DNA of 32,388 nucleotides from Streptomyces coryli (GCF_011044975.1 NZ_JAAKZV010000076.1:1-32388); one strand, 5' to 3'; positions 1 to 7,772 are shown, numbered from the stretch's first letter. Translations and numbers: made by a program. Notes: generated by a model not told the origin, from the sequence alone.

Positions 1-678
1 ACCGAGCACAGCCCGCACCGCCCCCGGCCAGTCCGCCGACCACAGCAGGTTCTCCGGCCCCAGCACCGTCGGATGCCCCGCATGGTCGTACAGCAGCGCC
101 CGCACCGCCCCGCCCCCCGGAGCCCGCAGCGTGAGCACGCCGGTCCGCTCATCGTGCGGGCCCTCCGGACCCTGCCGATTGGCGGCCACCCCCGGCGTCG
201 CCGCCAGGCACCAGTGCGCCTCGACCGTCTCCTCCGTCCCAGCGGCCTCCGCGGCGAGCCCCGCCACCGCCACCACCAACCGGGCCGCCAGATCCTCCTC
301 GTACTCCTCCGCATCCGCGGGATGCAGCGCCCCCGTCCAGCCCGACGGCCCCGAGTGGGTATGCGAGGCGCACACGACCACCCGCTCCGCGGGGATAGCA
401 AGCCCCCGCCCGACAGCACTCCGCAACTCCCCCGCCAGCGGTCCACCGACCGCGACGGCGTCCAACGTCAGCCACGCCACTCCGTCGGCACCGGAACCCA
501 GACAGATGAGCGTCGCCAGCAGCGGATCATGGGTGCCCACCGCCCCGCGGTCACCGCGCGCCGCGTAGCCGCCGAACGGGCGGCCCGGCTCCGGCGTGAT
601 GTCGGCGGTCGCGGCCCGTAGCACGAGTCCGGCTGCGGGGGTCGACTGCGGCTGCTCCGGGGTGGGTTGGACCGGCAC
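1..678 (-). CDS. Neutral/alkaline ceramidase-like protein, N-terminal part (3' truncated by window edge)
   Basis: The minus frame is open from a GTG at 678 to the window edge (226 codons), with a purine-rich GGAGAGGAAG five bases before the start. The translation carries the hallmarks of the neutral/alkaline non-lysosomal ceramidase N-terminal domain: an early ATADITPEPG segment, a CASHTHSGP motif near residue 110 holding probable zinc-ligand histidines, and a DHAGHPTVLGPENLLWSADW segment near the edge. Family enzymes hydrolyse the amide of ceramide, but many actinobacterial members with this domain have no tested substrate, so the reaction is inferred. No signal peptide is visible at the chosen start, unlike secreted ceramidases, which suggests a cytoplasmic enzyme. 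It diverges from the hydroxyacid dehydrogenase at 781 and shares with it a palindromic operator candidate. The C-terminal half, with the remaining metal ligands, lies outside the window. Confidence 0.8.
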   Translation of the reverse strand, partial: MPVQPTPEQPQSTPAAGLVLRAATADITPEPGRPFGGYAARGDRGAVGTHDPLLATLICLGSGADGVAWLTLDAVAVGGPLAGELRSAVGRGLAIPAERVVVCASHTHSGPSGWTGALHPADAEEYEEDLAARLVVAVAGLAAEAAGTEETVEAHWCLAATPGVAANRQGPEGPHDERTGVLTLRAPGGGAVRALLYDHAGHPTVLGPENLLWSADWPGAVRAVLG

Positions 679-731
679 GGTGACTTCCTCTCCAGGATGG
701 CGCCGCGGATTGTGCGCGCCTCGCTCCGATG

Positions 732-749
732 TTACGGTCCGGACCGTAA
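732..749. promoter_or_regulatory. Perfect 18-bp palindrome, candidate operator
   Basis: The sequence TTACGGTCCGGACCGTAA is a perfect 18-bp palindrome in the 102-bp region between the divergent ceramidase-like and hydroxyacid dehydrogenase genes. It sits about 31 bp before the dehydrogenase GTG and 53 bp before the ceramidase GTG, so a bound repressor could control both. Its GGTC-GACC halves resemble the core of sites bound by GntR/HutC-type regulators such as DasR, but the central and flanking bases differ. The cognate regulator is not in the window. Confidence 0.6.
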
Positions 750-780
750 TTGCCGCCAGAGTCGTCAGGCAGGAGACCGC

Positions 781-1776
781 GTGCGTCCCGTCATCGCCGT
801 AGCCCTGGACGAAGGACTGCGCGAGCTGTTCTTCACGCCGCAGCAGTGGTCCGCCCTGGAGGCCGCGGCCGAACTGCGCGTCTGCGGCATCGCCCCGGAC
901 GCGATGGCGCGTGCCCTCGCGGACGCCGAGGTCGTGATCACCGGGTGGCGCACGCCGCGCCTCCACGGCGGCCTGCTCGCCGCCGCGCCCCGCCTCGCCC
1001 TCGTGGCGCACACGGGAGCCGCGGTCCGCTTCCTGGTCGGCGACGAGGTCTTCGGCCGGGGCATCCGCGTGACCCAGACCGGCGCGGCCATGGCGCCGCC
1101 CGTAGCCGAGGTGTCGCTCACCTTCACCCTCGCGCTGCTGCACGGCCTGCACCGCCACGACCACGCGCTGCGCGGCGGCGGGAACTGGGACGAGGCCAAG
1201 CAACACAAAGCACCGGCCCACGAGTTGCGGGGCTCCGTCATCGGCGTTGTCGGCGCCTCCCGCACCGGCCGCGCGTACCTGCACATGCTCAGCGCCCTGG
1301 GCGCCGTCCCGCTCCTGCACGACCCCACCTGCGACGAAGCGGCCGCCGAGCGCCTCGGCGCCGAGCTCGTACCGCTCGACGACCTGCTGCGCCGCTCCCG
1401 CATCGTGGCGCTGCACGCCCCCGCGATCCCCGAGACCCGGCACCTGCTCGGCCGCCGCGAACTGGCCCTGCTCCCGGACGGCGCCGGCCTGGTGAACACC
1501 GCCCGCTCCGCGCTCGTGGACTCCGCGGCACTCCTCGCCGAACTCCGCACCGGCCGCATCGACGCCGCCCTCGACGTCTTCGACGAGGAACCGCTCCCCA
1601 CCACCAGCCCCCTGCGCACCCTCCCCAACGTGCTGCTCTCCCCGCACGAAGCGGCGGGCACGACGGAAGCCCGCCGGCGCCAAGGCCAGATCGTCGTGGA
1701 CGAGATCACCCGCCACCTGACCGGCGAGAAGCTCCAGCACGAGGTCACCCCGGATATCATGGCGATCAGCGCCTGA
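781..1776 (+). CDS. D-isomer-specific 2-hydroxyacid dehydrogenase
   Basis: This is a 331-residue NAD(P)-dependent oxidoreductase of the D-2-hydroxyacid dehydrogenase family, which interconverts 2-keto acids and D-2-hydroxy acids. The Rossmann motif is GVVGASRTGR in the middle of the chain. The catalytic triad is visible: Arg in NTARSALVD (about residue 242), Glu in FDEEPLP, and His289 in SPHEAAG. The GTG at 781 is chosen because an AGGAG stretch lies about 7 bases upstream; the open frame reaches back to 667, but that part is basic, lacks family similarity and would cover the palindrome at 732-749. Substrate specificity cannot be read from sequence. Divergence from a ceramidase-like gene across a shared operator suggests one regulon, perhaps for an imported carbohydrate or lipid-derived compound, which is inference only. 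Confidence 0.88.
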   Translation: MRPVIAVALDEGLRELFFTPQQWSALEAAAELRVCGIAPDAMARALADAEVVITGWRTPRLHGGLLAAAPRLALVAHTGAAVRFLVGDEVFGRGIRVTQTGAAMAPPVAEVSLTFTLALLHGLHRHDHALRGGGNWDEAKQHKAPAHELRGSVIGVVGASRTGRAYLHMLSALGAVPLLHDPTCDEAAAERLGAELVPLDDLLRRSRIVALHAPAIPETRHLLGRRELALLPDGAGLVNTARSALVDSAALLAELRTGRIDAALDVFDEEPLPTTSPLRTLPNVLLSPHEAAGTTEARRRQGQIVVDEITRHLTGEKLQHEVTPDIMAISA

Positions 1777-1901
1777 GCCGAGCCGCTCGGCGAGCCGGCC
1801 TCACGGACCAGGACCGTTTCTCCGAGGGAGGCGAGGGGTACTCAGGGCGCCGGCCGCGACCCCCAGGGCGATGACGTCGCGACCCCGAAGGAGGCGCGGG
1901 C

Positions 1902-2870
1902 GTGACCGTTCACATCGGCACCTCCGGCTGGCAGTACCGGGACTGGCGCGGGGTGCTGTATCCGCCGGGAGTGCCGCAGCGGCGCTGGCTGGAGGCATAC
2001 GCCGAAGGCTTCGGCACCGTCGAGCTCAACAACTCCTTCTACCGGCTTCCCGCGCGCGAGCTGTTCGCGGCGTGGCGCGAACGCACCCCGGAGGACTTCG
2101 TCTTCGCCGTGAAGGCCAACCGCGAGCTGACGCACGTCAGGAGGCTGCGGGAGCCGGCCGAGCAGGTGCGGCAACTGCTCGGCCATGCCGAAGGCCTCGG
2201 CGGCCGGCTCGGGCCCGTCCTGCTGCAGCTCCCGCCCTCACTGCGCGCCGATCCGGCGCTGCTGGACGACTGCCTCAGCTGCTTCCCCGCGGCCGTCCGG
2301 GTCGCGGTGGAGCCGCGGCACGACTCCTGGTGGACGCCGGCGGTACGCGCGGTACTGGAACGGCGCAATGCCGCGCTGTGCTGGGCGGATGTCGAGGCCC
2401 GGCCGGTGACCCCACTGTGGCGGACCGCCGACTGGGGCTATCTGCGGCTGCACCTCGGCACCGGGCTGCCCTGGCCCCGGTACGCACCGGACGAACTGCA
2501 CACCTGGGTGCGGCGGCTCGCCGCCGGCCGGCCGGACGGCAGCGACCTGTACGTCTACTTCAACAACAGCGAACCCGACGGCGCCGCGGTCCGCGACGCC
2601 GTGGCGTTCGCGGGCGACGCCGTCGCGGCGGGCATGAAGGTGGACCGCGTACCCAGGCTGCCCCCTCAGCGGGAGCGAGGCGGGACCGGATCGCCCCACG
2701 GCGCCTCCAGCGCCGACCGCAGCGCCGCGACCGCCTCTTTGCCGATACGGTCCGCCAGCCGCGCCTCCAGCTGCTCGAGCGCCCGGCGGGCCTGCGCGTG
2801 GGCGCGCTGCCCGGTTTCGGTACGGCGGATCAGCCGCTGCCGCGCCGACGACGGGTCGTGCACCTGCTGA
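1902..2870 (+). CDS. DUF72 (YecE-like) family protein with overlapping 3' tail
   Basis: The N-terminal 245 residues match DUF72 (YecE family): the opening HIGTSGWQYRDWRG, then FGTVELNNSFYRLP, a FAVKANRELTH segment, VAVEPRHDSWW and the late DLYVYFNNSE segment. The fold is TIM-barrel-like and the function is not established. GTG at 1902 is chosen for the AAGGAGG at 1888-1894. DUF72 proteins normally end soon after the FNN segment; here the frame runs on for about 70 codons to 2870, antisense to the MarR gene that ends at 2666. The tail is Arg/Ser/Cys-rich and looks like a shadow of the MarR frame. No plus-strand frame has a stop between 2640 and 2868, so a single frameshift would not restore a normal end. 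Either the overlap is real or a stop codon has been lost. Confidence 0.82.
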   Translation: MTVHIGTSGWQYRDWRGVLYPPGVPQRRWLEAYAEGFGTVELNNSFYRLPARELFAAWRERTPEDFVFAVKANRELTHVRRLREPAEQVRQLLGHAEGLGGRLGPVLLQLPPSLRADPALLDDCLSCFPAAVRVAVEPRHDSWWTPAVRAVLERRNAALCWADVEARPVTPLWRTADWGYLRLHLGTGLPWPRYAPDELHTWVRRLAAGRPDGSDLYVYFNNSEPDGAAVRDAVAFAGDAVAAGMKVDRVPRLPPQRERGGTGSPHGASSADRSAATASLPIRSASRASSCSSARRACAWARCPVSVRRISRCRADDGSCTC

Positions 2871-3109
2871 AGGAGGCCGGCGGCGACCAGCGCGTGGACG
2901 GCCTGGTGGACGGTCTGCCGGGTGACGCCGGTGCGCCGGGCCAGCGTGGAGATGGTCGTGCCGTCCTCGTCGAGCGCGGCGAACAGCTGCACCTGCGGCG
3001 GCGTCACTGTAGGCAACCCCTCGTCCGCCAGGGCGGCGAGCAGCCCGTCCTCGAACCATCGCCGGGCCGCACCCAGCAGTTGCAGCAGGTCGCGTTGGGA
3101 TTCGGTCAT
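2666..3109 (-). CDS. MarR family transcriptional regulator
   Basis: A 147-residue winged-helix protein of typical MarR length. Helices around TVTPPQVQLFAALDEDG, the recognition region ISTLARRTGVTRQTVHQAV and a wing with DPSSARQRLIRRTETG are all recognisable. MarR proteins are dimeric repressors usually released by a small phenolic ligand and commonly control a divergent neighbour and themselves. The gene diverges from the quercetinase-type cupin at 3195, and the 85-bp intergenic region is packed with TGTCAGG/CCTGACA half-sites, so it most likely represses that operon and itself; the inducer may be a flavonoid or a breakdown product (inference). Its last 205 bp lie antisense to the 3' end of the DUF72 frame. 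Confidence 0.88.
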   Translation of the reverse strand: MTESQRDLLQLLGAARRWFEDGLLAALADEGLPTVTPPQVQLFAALDEDGTTISTLARRTGVTRQTVHQAVHALVAAGLLQQVHDPSSARQRLIRRTETGQRAHAQARRALEQLEARLADRIGKEAVAALRSALEAPWGDPVPPRSR

Positions 3110-3137
3110 CGCATCCTTGCCCGGCGTCGGTGAGGAA

Positions 3138-3154
3138 TGTCAGAGTACCTGACA
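3138..3154. promoter_or_regulatory. MarR operator candidate 1
   Basis: TGTCAG-AGTAC-CTGACA is a 17-bp inverted repeat with six-base arms. It lies between the divergent MarR and quercetinase genes, next to a second inverted repeat built from the same half-site. Position and repetition fit an autoregulated MarR operator. Confidence 0.6.
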
Positions 3155-3160
3155 TACATC

Positions 3161-3175
3161 GTCAGGCAGCCTGAC
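3161..3175. promoter_or_regulatory. MarR operator candidate 2
   Basis: GTCAGGC-A-GCCTGAC is a 15-bp inverted repeat with seven-base arms around a single base, using the same TCAGG/CCTGA half-site as the repeat at 3138-3154. It lies 19 bp before the quercetinase start and overlaps the region expected to hold the promoter and leader, so binding there would block transcription. Confidence 0.6.
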
Positions 3176-3194
3176 ACACGCGAGGTGACCGTTC

Positions 3195-3752
3195 ATGACC
3201 ATGGAATACGCGACGCGCTACCGCAACGCCTCCCGGATACCGGCGGATCCGGGCCGGCCCTACGTCATCGAGCAGGGCGAAGGCGACCGCGCCCACCTGT
3301 TCGGCGACCTGATCACCGTCTACGCGGGCGGCGAGCAGACCGAGAACACCTTCAACTTCTTCACCGTCGAAGGCCCCAAGGGCGACATCATCCCGGCCCA
3401 CCTGCACACGGACACCCACGAGGTCTTCTACGTGACCCAGGGCGCCGTCCGCCTCTTCGCCGAGGGCCCCGACGGCAAGCAGCTCGAACGCACCCTCACC
3501 CCGGGCGACTTCGGCTTCGTTCCGAAGAACTGCCCGCACGCCTACCGGATGGAGCGCCATCACACCCGGATCGTCGGCGTCGCCGCCGGACCCGGCGGCA
3601 CCTTCGAGCGGTTCTTCGAGACCCTGGGCACGCCGACGGAGCAACTGGGCCTGCCGCAGCGTCCGTGCGTCCCCGAGCCGCACGAGTTCGCCGACGCGGC
3701 CGCCGCCTACGACGTCCGCTTCCTGCCCGGCCTGCGGTGGCGTACGGCGTGA
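3195..3752 (+). CDS. queD: Quercetin 2,3-dioxygenase, monocupin type
   Basis: A 185-residue single-domain cupin, the same size class as the nickel/cobalt quercetinase of Streptomyces sp. FLA. The metal ligands fall at the expected places: His69 and His71 in PAHLHTDTHEVF, Glu76 in the same motif, and His115 in KNCPHAYR. Known family enzymes cleave the heterocyclic ring of flavonols such as quercetin with O2, releasing carbon monoxide and an aromatic ester (depside). The ATG at 3195 follows a GAGGTG at 3182-3187. Its TGA overlaps the GTG start of the downstream hydrolase (GTGA at 3749-3752), so the two are translationally coupled. Regulation is probably by the divergent MarR repressor. The natural substrate could be another flavonol or a related enediol-like compound. 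Confidence 0.85.
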   Translation: MTMEYATRYRNASRIPADPGRPYVIEQGEGDRAHLFGDLITVYAGGEQTENTFNFFTVEGPKGDIIPAHLHTDTHEVFYVTQGAVRLFAEGPDGKQLERTLTPGDFGFVPKNCPHAYRMERHHTRIVGVAAGPGGTFERFFETLGTPTEQLGLPQRPCVPEPHEFADAAAAYDVRFLPGLRWRTA

Positions 3753-4627
3753 CCGACGAGCTGCGGAAGCTGATCGCCGCGCCGCACCCCGAGCACGCCC
3801 CGCTGCCGCCGGCCGCCGAGCGCGCGGGCGGGATCCGGGTGCTGCGCGGCGTCCCGTACGGCACCGTCGAGGGCGGCCGGCCGCTGGAACTGGACCTCTG
3901 GCTGCCGGCGTCGGCGGCCCGGCCCGCCCCCGTCGTGCTGTTCGCGCACGGCGGCGGCTGGCGGCGCGGCCGCCGCGACGACATGGGCGTGCACACCCGC
4001 CGCTGGACGCCGACTCCCTTCGAGCGCATCGCGGCGGCCGGCTTCGCGGTCGCCGCCGCGGACTACCGGCTCAGCGGCGAGGCGGCCTTCCCCGCCCAGC
4101 TGGACGACCTGCGGACGGCGCTGCACTGGCTCGGCGTCCGCGCGGCCCAGCTCGGCATCGCCGCCGAACGCACGCTGGCCTGGGGCGAGTCCGCGGGCGG
4201 CCACCTGGCCGCGCTGCTGGCGCTTACCCACCGCGACCCGCCGCTGGCGGGCGCCGTCGTCTGGTACGCACCCGCGGATCTGACGACCGCCCGGCCGCCC
4301 TTCGATCCCGCGGAGCCGGCGACGCCGGAGGGGCTGCTGCTCAGCGCAGCACCCGCCACCTCCCCCGCACGCGCCCGCGCGGCCAGTCCGCTGCATCAGG
4401 TCCACGCCGACGCACCGCCCTTCTTGCTCGTGCACGGCGAGCAGGACCGCCTGGTGTCCGTATCGCACAGCCGCGACCTGGCGGCCGCGCTGCGGAAAGC
4501 GGGCGCCCCGGCCGAGCTCCGTACGGTGCCGGGCGCCGATCACGGCTGGCACGGCCTGGGCGACGCCGGCGTGGCGGAAATCTTCGCCGCCTCACTGGAG
4601 TTCGCCGCCACCACCCTTCGAATCTGA
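3749..4627 (+). CDS. Alpha/beta hydrolase (esterase, HSL/BD-FAE-like)
   Basis: A 292-residue hydrolase with a complete catalytic set: oxyanion motif HGGGW (67-71), nucleophile Ser148 in GESAGG, Asp233 in HGEQDRLV and His265 in GADHGW. There is no signal peptide, so it is cytoplasmic. The GTG start at 3749 overlaps the stop of the quercetinase gene by four bases, indicating coupled translation and a linked role. Since quercetinase releases a depside ester, this enzyme is a good candidate to hydrolyse that ester to protocatechuate and a phloroglucinol carboxylic acid. That role is inferred from context; the family also contains kynurenine formamidases and carboxylesterases with broad activity. 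Confidence 0.85.
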   Translation: MTDELRKLIAAPHPEHAPLPPAAERAGGIRVLRGVPYGTVEGGRPLELDLWLPASAARPAPVVLFAHGGGWRRGRRDDMGVHTRRWTPTPFERIAAAGFAVAAADYRLSGEAAFPAQLDDLRTALHWLGVRAAQLGIAAERTLAWGESAGGHLAALLALTHRDPPLAGAVVWYAPADLTTARPPFDPAEPATPEGLLLSAAPATSPARARAASPLHQVHADAPPFLLVHGEQDRLVSVSHSRDLAAALRKAGAPAELRTVPGADHGWHGLGDAGVAEIFAASLEFAATTLRI

Positions 4628-4652
4628 TGGCCCGTCAGATACCGTCGGCCGC

Positions 4653-6248
4653 ATGGACACCGTGGATCAGCTGCTCCGGGCCCAGTGGAACGACCACCGG
4701 CCCGGCCTCCGCCACGACGACCTGGAGCTCAGCCGGCACGATGTGGCCGCGGCCGCCGCCGCGCGGGCCGCGCTGCTGGCGGAGCTGCTGCCGCCGGGAG
4801 CCGAGCCGCATGTCGGGGTGCTGCTGGGCAATGTGCCGGAGTATCCGCTGTGGCTGAGCGCCGCCGCGCTCGCCGGGGCCGCGGTGGTCGGGATCAACCC
4901 GACGCGGCGGGGCGAGGAGCTGGCCCGGGACATCCGGCACACCGAGTGCGCGGTGATCGTCACCGAACGGGAGCTGCTGCCGCTGGTCGAGGGCCTCGGG
5001 ATCCCGCTGCTGGTCACGGACTCCGACGCGTACGGGGAACGGCTCGCCCCGCACCGCACGGCGAGTCCCGTGGACTTCCCGGAGCGCGCCCCCGGCGACC
5101 GGATGCTGCTCACCTTCACCTCCGGCTCGACCGGCGCGCCGAAGGCGGTGATCGTCACGCAGGGGCGGCTGGCGCGGGCCGGGCAGGCGCTCGCGCGGCA
5201 GTTCCGGCTGGGCCCCGAGGATGTGCACTACGTCTGCATGCCCCTCTTCCACGGCAACGCGGTGATAGCCGGCTGGGCGCCCGCACTGGCGGGCGGCGGG
5301 GCAGTAGCGCTGCGCCGTACCTTCTCCGCGTCCGGGTTTGTCCCGGACGTGCGCCGCTACGGGGCCACCTACTTCACGTACGTGGGACGGGCCGTCCAGT
5401 ACATCCTGGCCACGCCCCCGAACGACGACGACCGCGACCACCGGCTGCGGATGGGCTTCGGCACCGAGGCCGGGGCGGTGGACGCCGCGCGCTTCGAGGA
5501 GCGCTTCGGGGTGCCGCTCATCGAGGGCTACGGTTCGTCGGAGGGCGGCGCCGCGATCCAGCGGACGCCGGACACCCCGGCGGGAGCGGTGGGCCGGGCC
5601 TCGCCAGGAGACGATCTCGCGGTCGTCGATCCGCGGACGGGCGCGGAGTGCCCGCCAGGCGTCATCGGCGAGCTGGTCAACCGGAGCGCCTCGGCCCGCC
5701 GCTTCGAGGGCTACTGGCGCAATGAGACGGCGGCGGCCGAACGCCGCCGCGGCGGCTGGTACTGGTCGGGAGACCTGTTCTTCCGCGACGAGGACGGCTG
5801 GCTCTACTTCGCCGGGCGCGCCGACGACCGCCTCCGCGTGGACGGCGAGAACCTGGCGGCCGCCGTCATCGAGGGCATCCTCGCCCGCTACGCCCCCGCG
5901 GCCGCCGCCTGCGTCTACGCTGTCCCCGACCCCGTCACCGGCGACCAGGTGATGGCGGCGCTGGCGCTGCGCGAGGCCTTCGACCCGGAGGACTTCCGCG
6001 CCTTCCTCGACGCCCAGGACGACCTCGGCACCAAGGCGGCCCCACGGTTCGTACGGATCATGGACCACCTCCCCGTGACCGCCACCAGCAAGGTCCGCCG
6101 CAGCGAACTGCGCGCCGAGGCCTTCCGCTGCACCGACGAGGTGTGGTGGGCGCCGGAGGGCGGCCCGTACCGGCGGCTGACCGGGGCGGACCTGGACAAA
6201 CTGCTGCGCCGCTACGAGGAGCACGGCCGCGCGGCGCTGCTCGGCTGA
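4653..6248 (+). CDS. Acyl-CoA synthetase (AMP-forming), FadD17-like
   Basis: A 531-residue member of the adenylate-forming ANL superfamily. The P-loop FTSGSTGAPKA spans residues 155-165, YGSSEGG is the A5 motif, WYWSGDLFFRDEDGW and GRADDRLRVDGEN give the A7-A8 region, and Lys480 in TSKVRRSELR is the acylation lysine. It activates a carboxylic acid to its CoA thioester through an acyl-adenylate. The overall look, opening MDTVDQLLRAQWNDHRPGL, recalls mycobacterial FadD17-type proteins usually annotated as long-chain fatty acid CoA ligases, but the acyl pocket cannot be judged by eye. It starts 25 bp after the esterase, with no clear ribosome binding site, so it is probably in the same transcript. 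An aromatic acid from flavonoid breakdown is a possible substrate. Confidence 0.87.
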   Translation: MDTVDQLLRAQWNDHRPGLRHDDLELSRHDVAAAAAARAALLAELLPPGAEPHVGVLLGNVPEYPLWLSAAALAGAAVVGINPTRRGEELARDIRHTECAVIVTERELLPLVEGLGIPLLVTDSDAYGERLAPHRTASPVDFPERAPGDRMLLTFTSGSTGAPKAVIVTQGRLARAGQALARQFRLGPEDVHYVCMPLFHGNAVIAGWAPALAGGGAVALRRTFSASGFVPDVRRYGATYFTYVGRAVQYILATPPNDDDRDHRLRMGFGTEAGAVDAARFEERFGVPLIEGYGSSEGGAAIQRTPDTPAGAVGRASPGDDLAVVDPRTGAECPPGVIGELVNRSASARRFEGYWRNETAAAERRRGGWYWSGDLFFRDEDGWLYFAGRADDRLRVDGENLAAAVIEGILARYAPAAAACVYAVPDPVTGDQVMAALALREAFDPEDFRAFLDAQDDLGTKAAPRFVRIMDHLPVTATSKVRRSELRAEAFRCTDEVWWAPEGGPYRRLTGADLDKLLRRYEEHGRAALLG

Positions 6249-6300
6249 CCCGCCGCCGACGCCCCGCATGGCGTCGTGACGCACCTCCCGCGCCCAAACA

Positions 6301-6315
6301 GTGGTGTCCCACCAC
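6301..6315. promoter_or_regulatory. Short inverted repeat upstream of the MHS transporter
   Basis: GTGGTG-TCC-CACCAC is a perfect six-base-arm inverted repeat in the 144-bp gap between the acyl-CoA ligase and the transporter. It could be a regulator site or a weak hairpin separating the two transcripts. No T-run follows, so I do not call a terminator. Confidence 0.3.
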
Positions 6316-6392
6316 ATGTGCCGGTGACCTGCGGATTTCTACGGTGTGGCGACATCGAGTCGTCCCCGAACCCGCTACCGGAAGTGGTCACC

Positions 6393-7769
6393 ATGCCCTC
6401 CTCGGCACCCGCACCACCGCAGTCCCACTCACTGCGCCGCATCGTCGCCGCGAGCCTGATCGGCACCACCATCGAGTGGTACGACTTCTTCCTCTACGGC
6501 GCCGCCGCCGCGCTCGTCTTCAACGAGCTGTTCTTCCCGGACTCCGACCCGCTCACCGGCACCCTGCTGAGCTTCGTGACGTACGCCGTCGGCTTCGCCG
6601 CCCGCCCGCTCGGGGCGCTGGTCTTCGGACACTACGGGGACCGCCTCGGCCGCAAGAAGCTGCTGGTCCTCAGCCTGCTGCTGATGGGCGGCGCGACCTG
6701 CGCCATCGGCCTGCTGCCGACCCACGCCACGATCGGCTCCCTGGCACCGGTGCTGCTCACGCTGCTGCGCCTGGTGCAGGGCTTCGCCCTCGGCGGCGAG
6801 TGGGGCGGCGCGGTGCTGCTCGTATCGGAGCACGGTGACCCGAAGCGCCGCGGCTACTGGGCCTCCTGGCCGCAAACCGGCGCCCCCGCCGGACAGTTGC
6901 TCGCCACCGGCGTGCTGGCGGCGCTGACCGCGCTGCTGTCGGAGAGCGCCTTCAACTCGTGGGGCTGGCGGATCCCGTTCCTGCTGTCCGGTGTCCTCGT
7001 CGTGGTCGGCCTGTGGATCCGGCTGTCGGTGGAGGAGTCGCCGGTCTTCAAGGCCGCACGGGAGCAGGCCGAGAAGACCCCGTCCGACGACGAGCCGCCG
7101 CTGATCGGCGTGCTGCGCCACCACTGGCGCGACGTCCTGGTGGCGATGGGCGCGCGGATGGCCGAGAACATCAGCTACTACGTGATCACGGCCTTCATCC
7201 TCGTCTACGCGGTCGAGCAGGCCGACATGAGCAAGCAGACGGCCCTCAACGCGGTGCTGATCGCCTCGGCCGTGCACTTCGCGGTGATCCCGCTGTGGGG
7301 CGCGGCCTCCGACCGGTTCGGCCGGCGGCCGGTCTATCTGCTGGGCGCGGCCGGTATCGGCGCGTGGGCGTTCCCGTTCTTCATGCTGATCGACACCAGC
7401 AGCTTCGGCGCCCTGCTCCTCGCCGTCACCGTCGGCCTGGTCCTGCACGGGGCGATGTACGCGCCGCAGGCGGCGTTCTTCTCGGAGATGTTCGCGACCA
7501 GGATGCGCTACTCGGGCGCCTCGATCGGCGCCCAGTTCGCGTCCGTTGCGGCCGGCGCCCCGGCCCCGCTGATCGCGACGGCGCTGCTCGCGGACTTCGA
7601 CAGCTCTACCCCGATCTCGCTGTATCTGCTGGCGGCTGTGGCGCTGACGCTGATCGCCGTGTGGGTGGCGAAGGAGACCCGGGCGCGCGACCTGTCCGGC
7701 CAGGATGCGGGCGGCCCGCCCGCCGACCGGGTGGCGGCGGAGGCGTCCGCCACCCGAAGCCTGCCGTAG
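6393..7769 (+). CDS. MFS transporter, metabolite:H+ symporter (MHS) family
   Basis: A 458-residue polytopic protein with about twelve hydrophobic segments. The opening IGTTIEWYDFFLYGAAAA is characteristic of MHS-family symporters (relatives of ShiA, ProP and KgtP), which import small metabolites such as shikimate, osmolytes or dicarboxylates with protons. The loop motifs GHYGDRLGRKK after TM2 and GAASDRFGRRP after TM8 are the duplicated MFS A motifs. The ATG at 6393 is chosen because GGAAG lies just upstream; the frame is open further back but that part is not hydrophobic or conserved-looking. It follows the quercetinase-esterase-ligase genes in the same direction and may import an aromatic acid, but the 144-bp gap and hairpin leave separate transcription possible. 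A terminator follows directly. Confidence 0.88.
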   Translation: MPSSAPAPPQSHSLRRIVAASLIGTTIEWYDFFLYGAAAALVFNELFFPDSDPLTGTLLSFVTYAVGFAARPLGALVFGHYGDRLGRKKLLVLSLLLMGGATCAIGLLPTHATIGSLAPVLLTLLRLVQGFALGGEWGGAVLLVSEHGDPKRRGYWASWPQTGAPAGQLLATGVLAALTALLSESAFNSWGWRIPFLLSGVLVVVGLWIRLSVEESPVFKAAREQAEKTPSDDEPPLIGVLRHHWRDVLVAMGARMAENISYYVITAFILVYAVEQADMSKQTALNAVLIASAVHFAVIPLWGAASDRFGRRPVYLLGAAGIGAWAFPFFMLIDTSSFGALLLAVTVGLVLHGAMYAPQAAFFSEMFATRMRYSGASIGAQFASVAAGAPAPLIATALLADFDSSTPISLYLLAAVALTLIAVWVAKETRARDLSGQDAGGPPADRVAAEASATRSLP

Positions 7770-7772
7770 CGC

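Noticed and set aside
1777-1901. Terminator after the hydroxyacid dehydrogenase
   Set aside because: Only a five-base stem CCGAG-CCG-CTCGG is present and no T-run follows.
4635-6317. A 560-codon open frame on the minus strand opposite the acyl-CoA ligase
   Set aside because: It mirrors the GC3 bias of the real gene and shows no family motif. Similar long shadows opposite the methyltransferase/PucR, beta-helix/AAA+ and ABC permease genes were dropped for the same reason.
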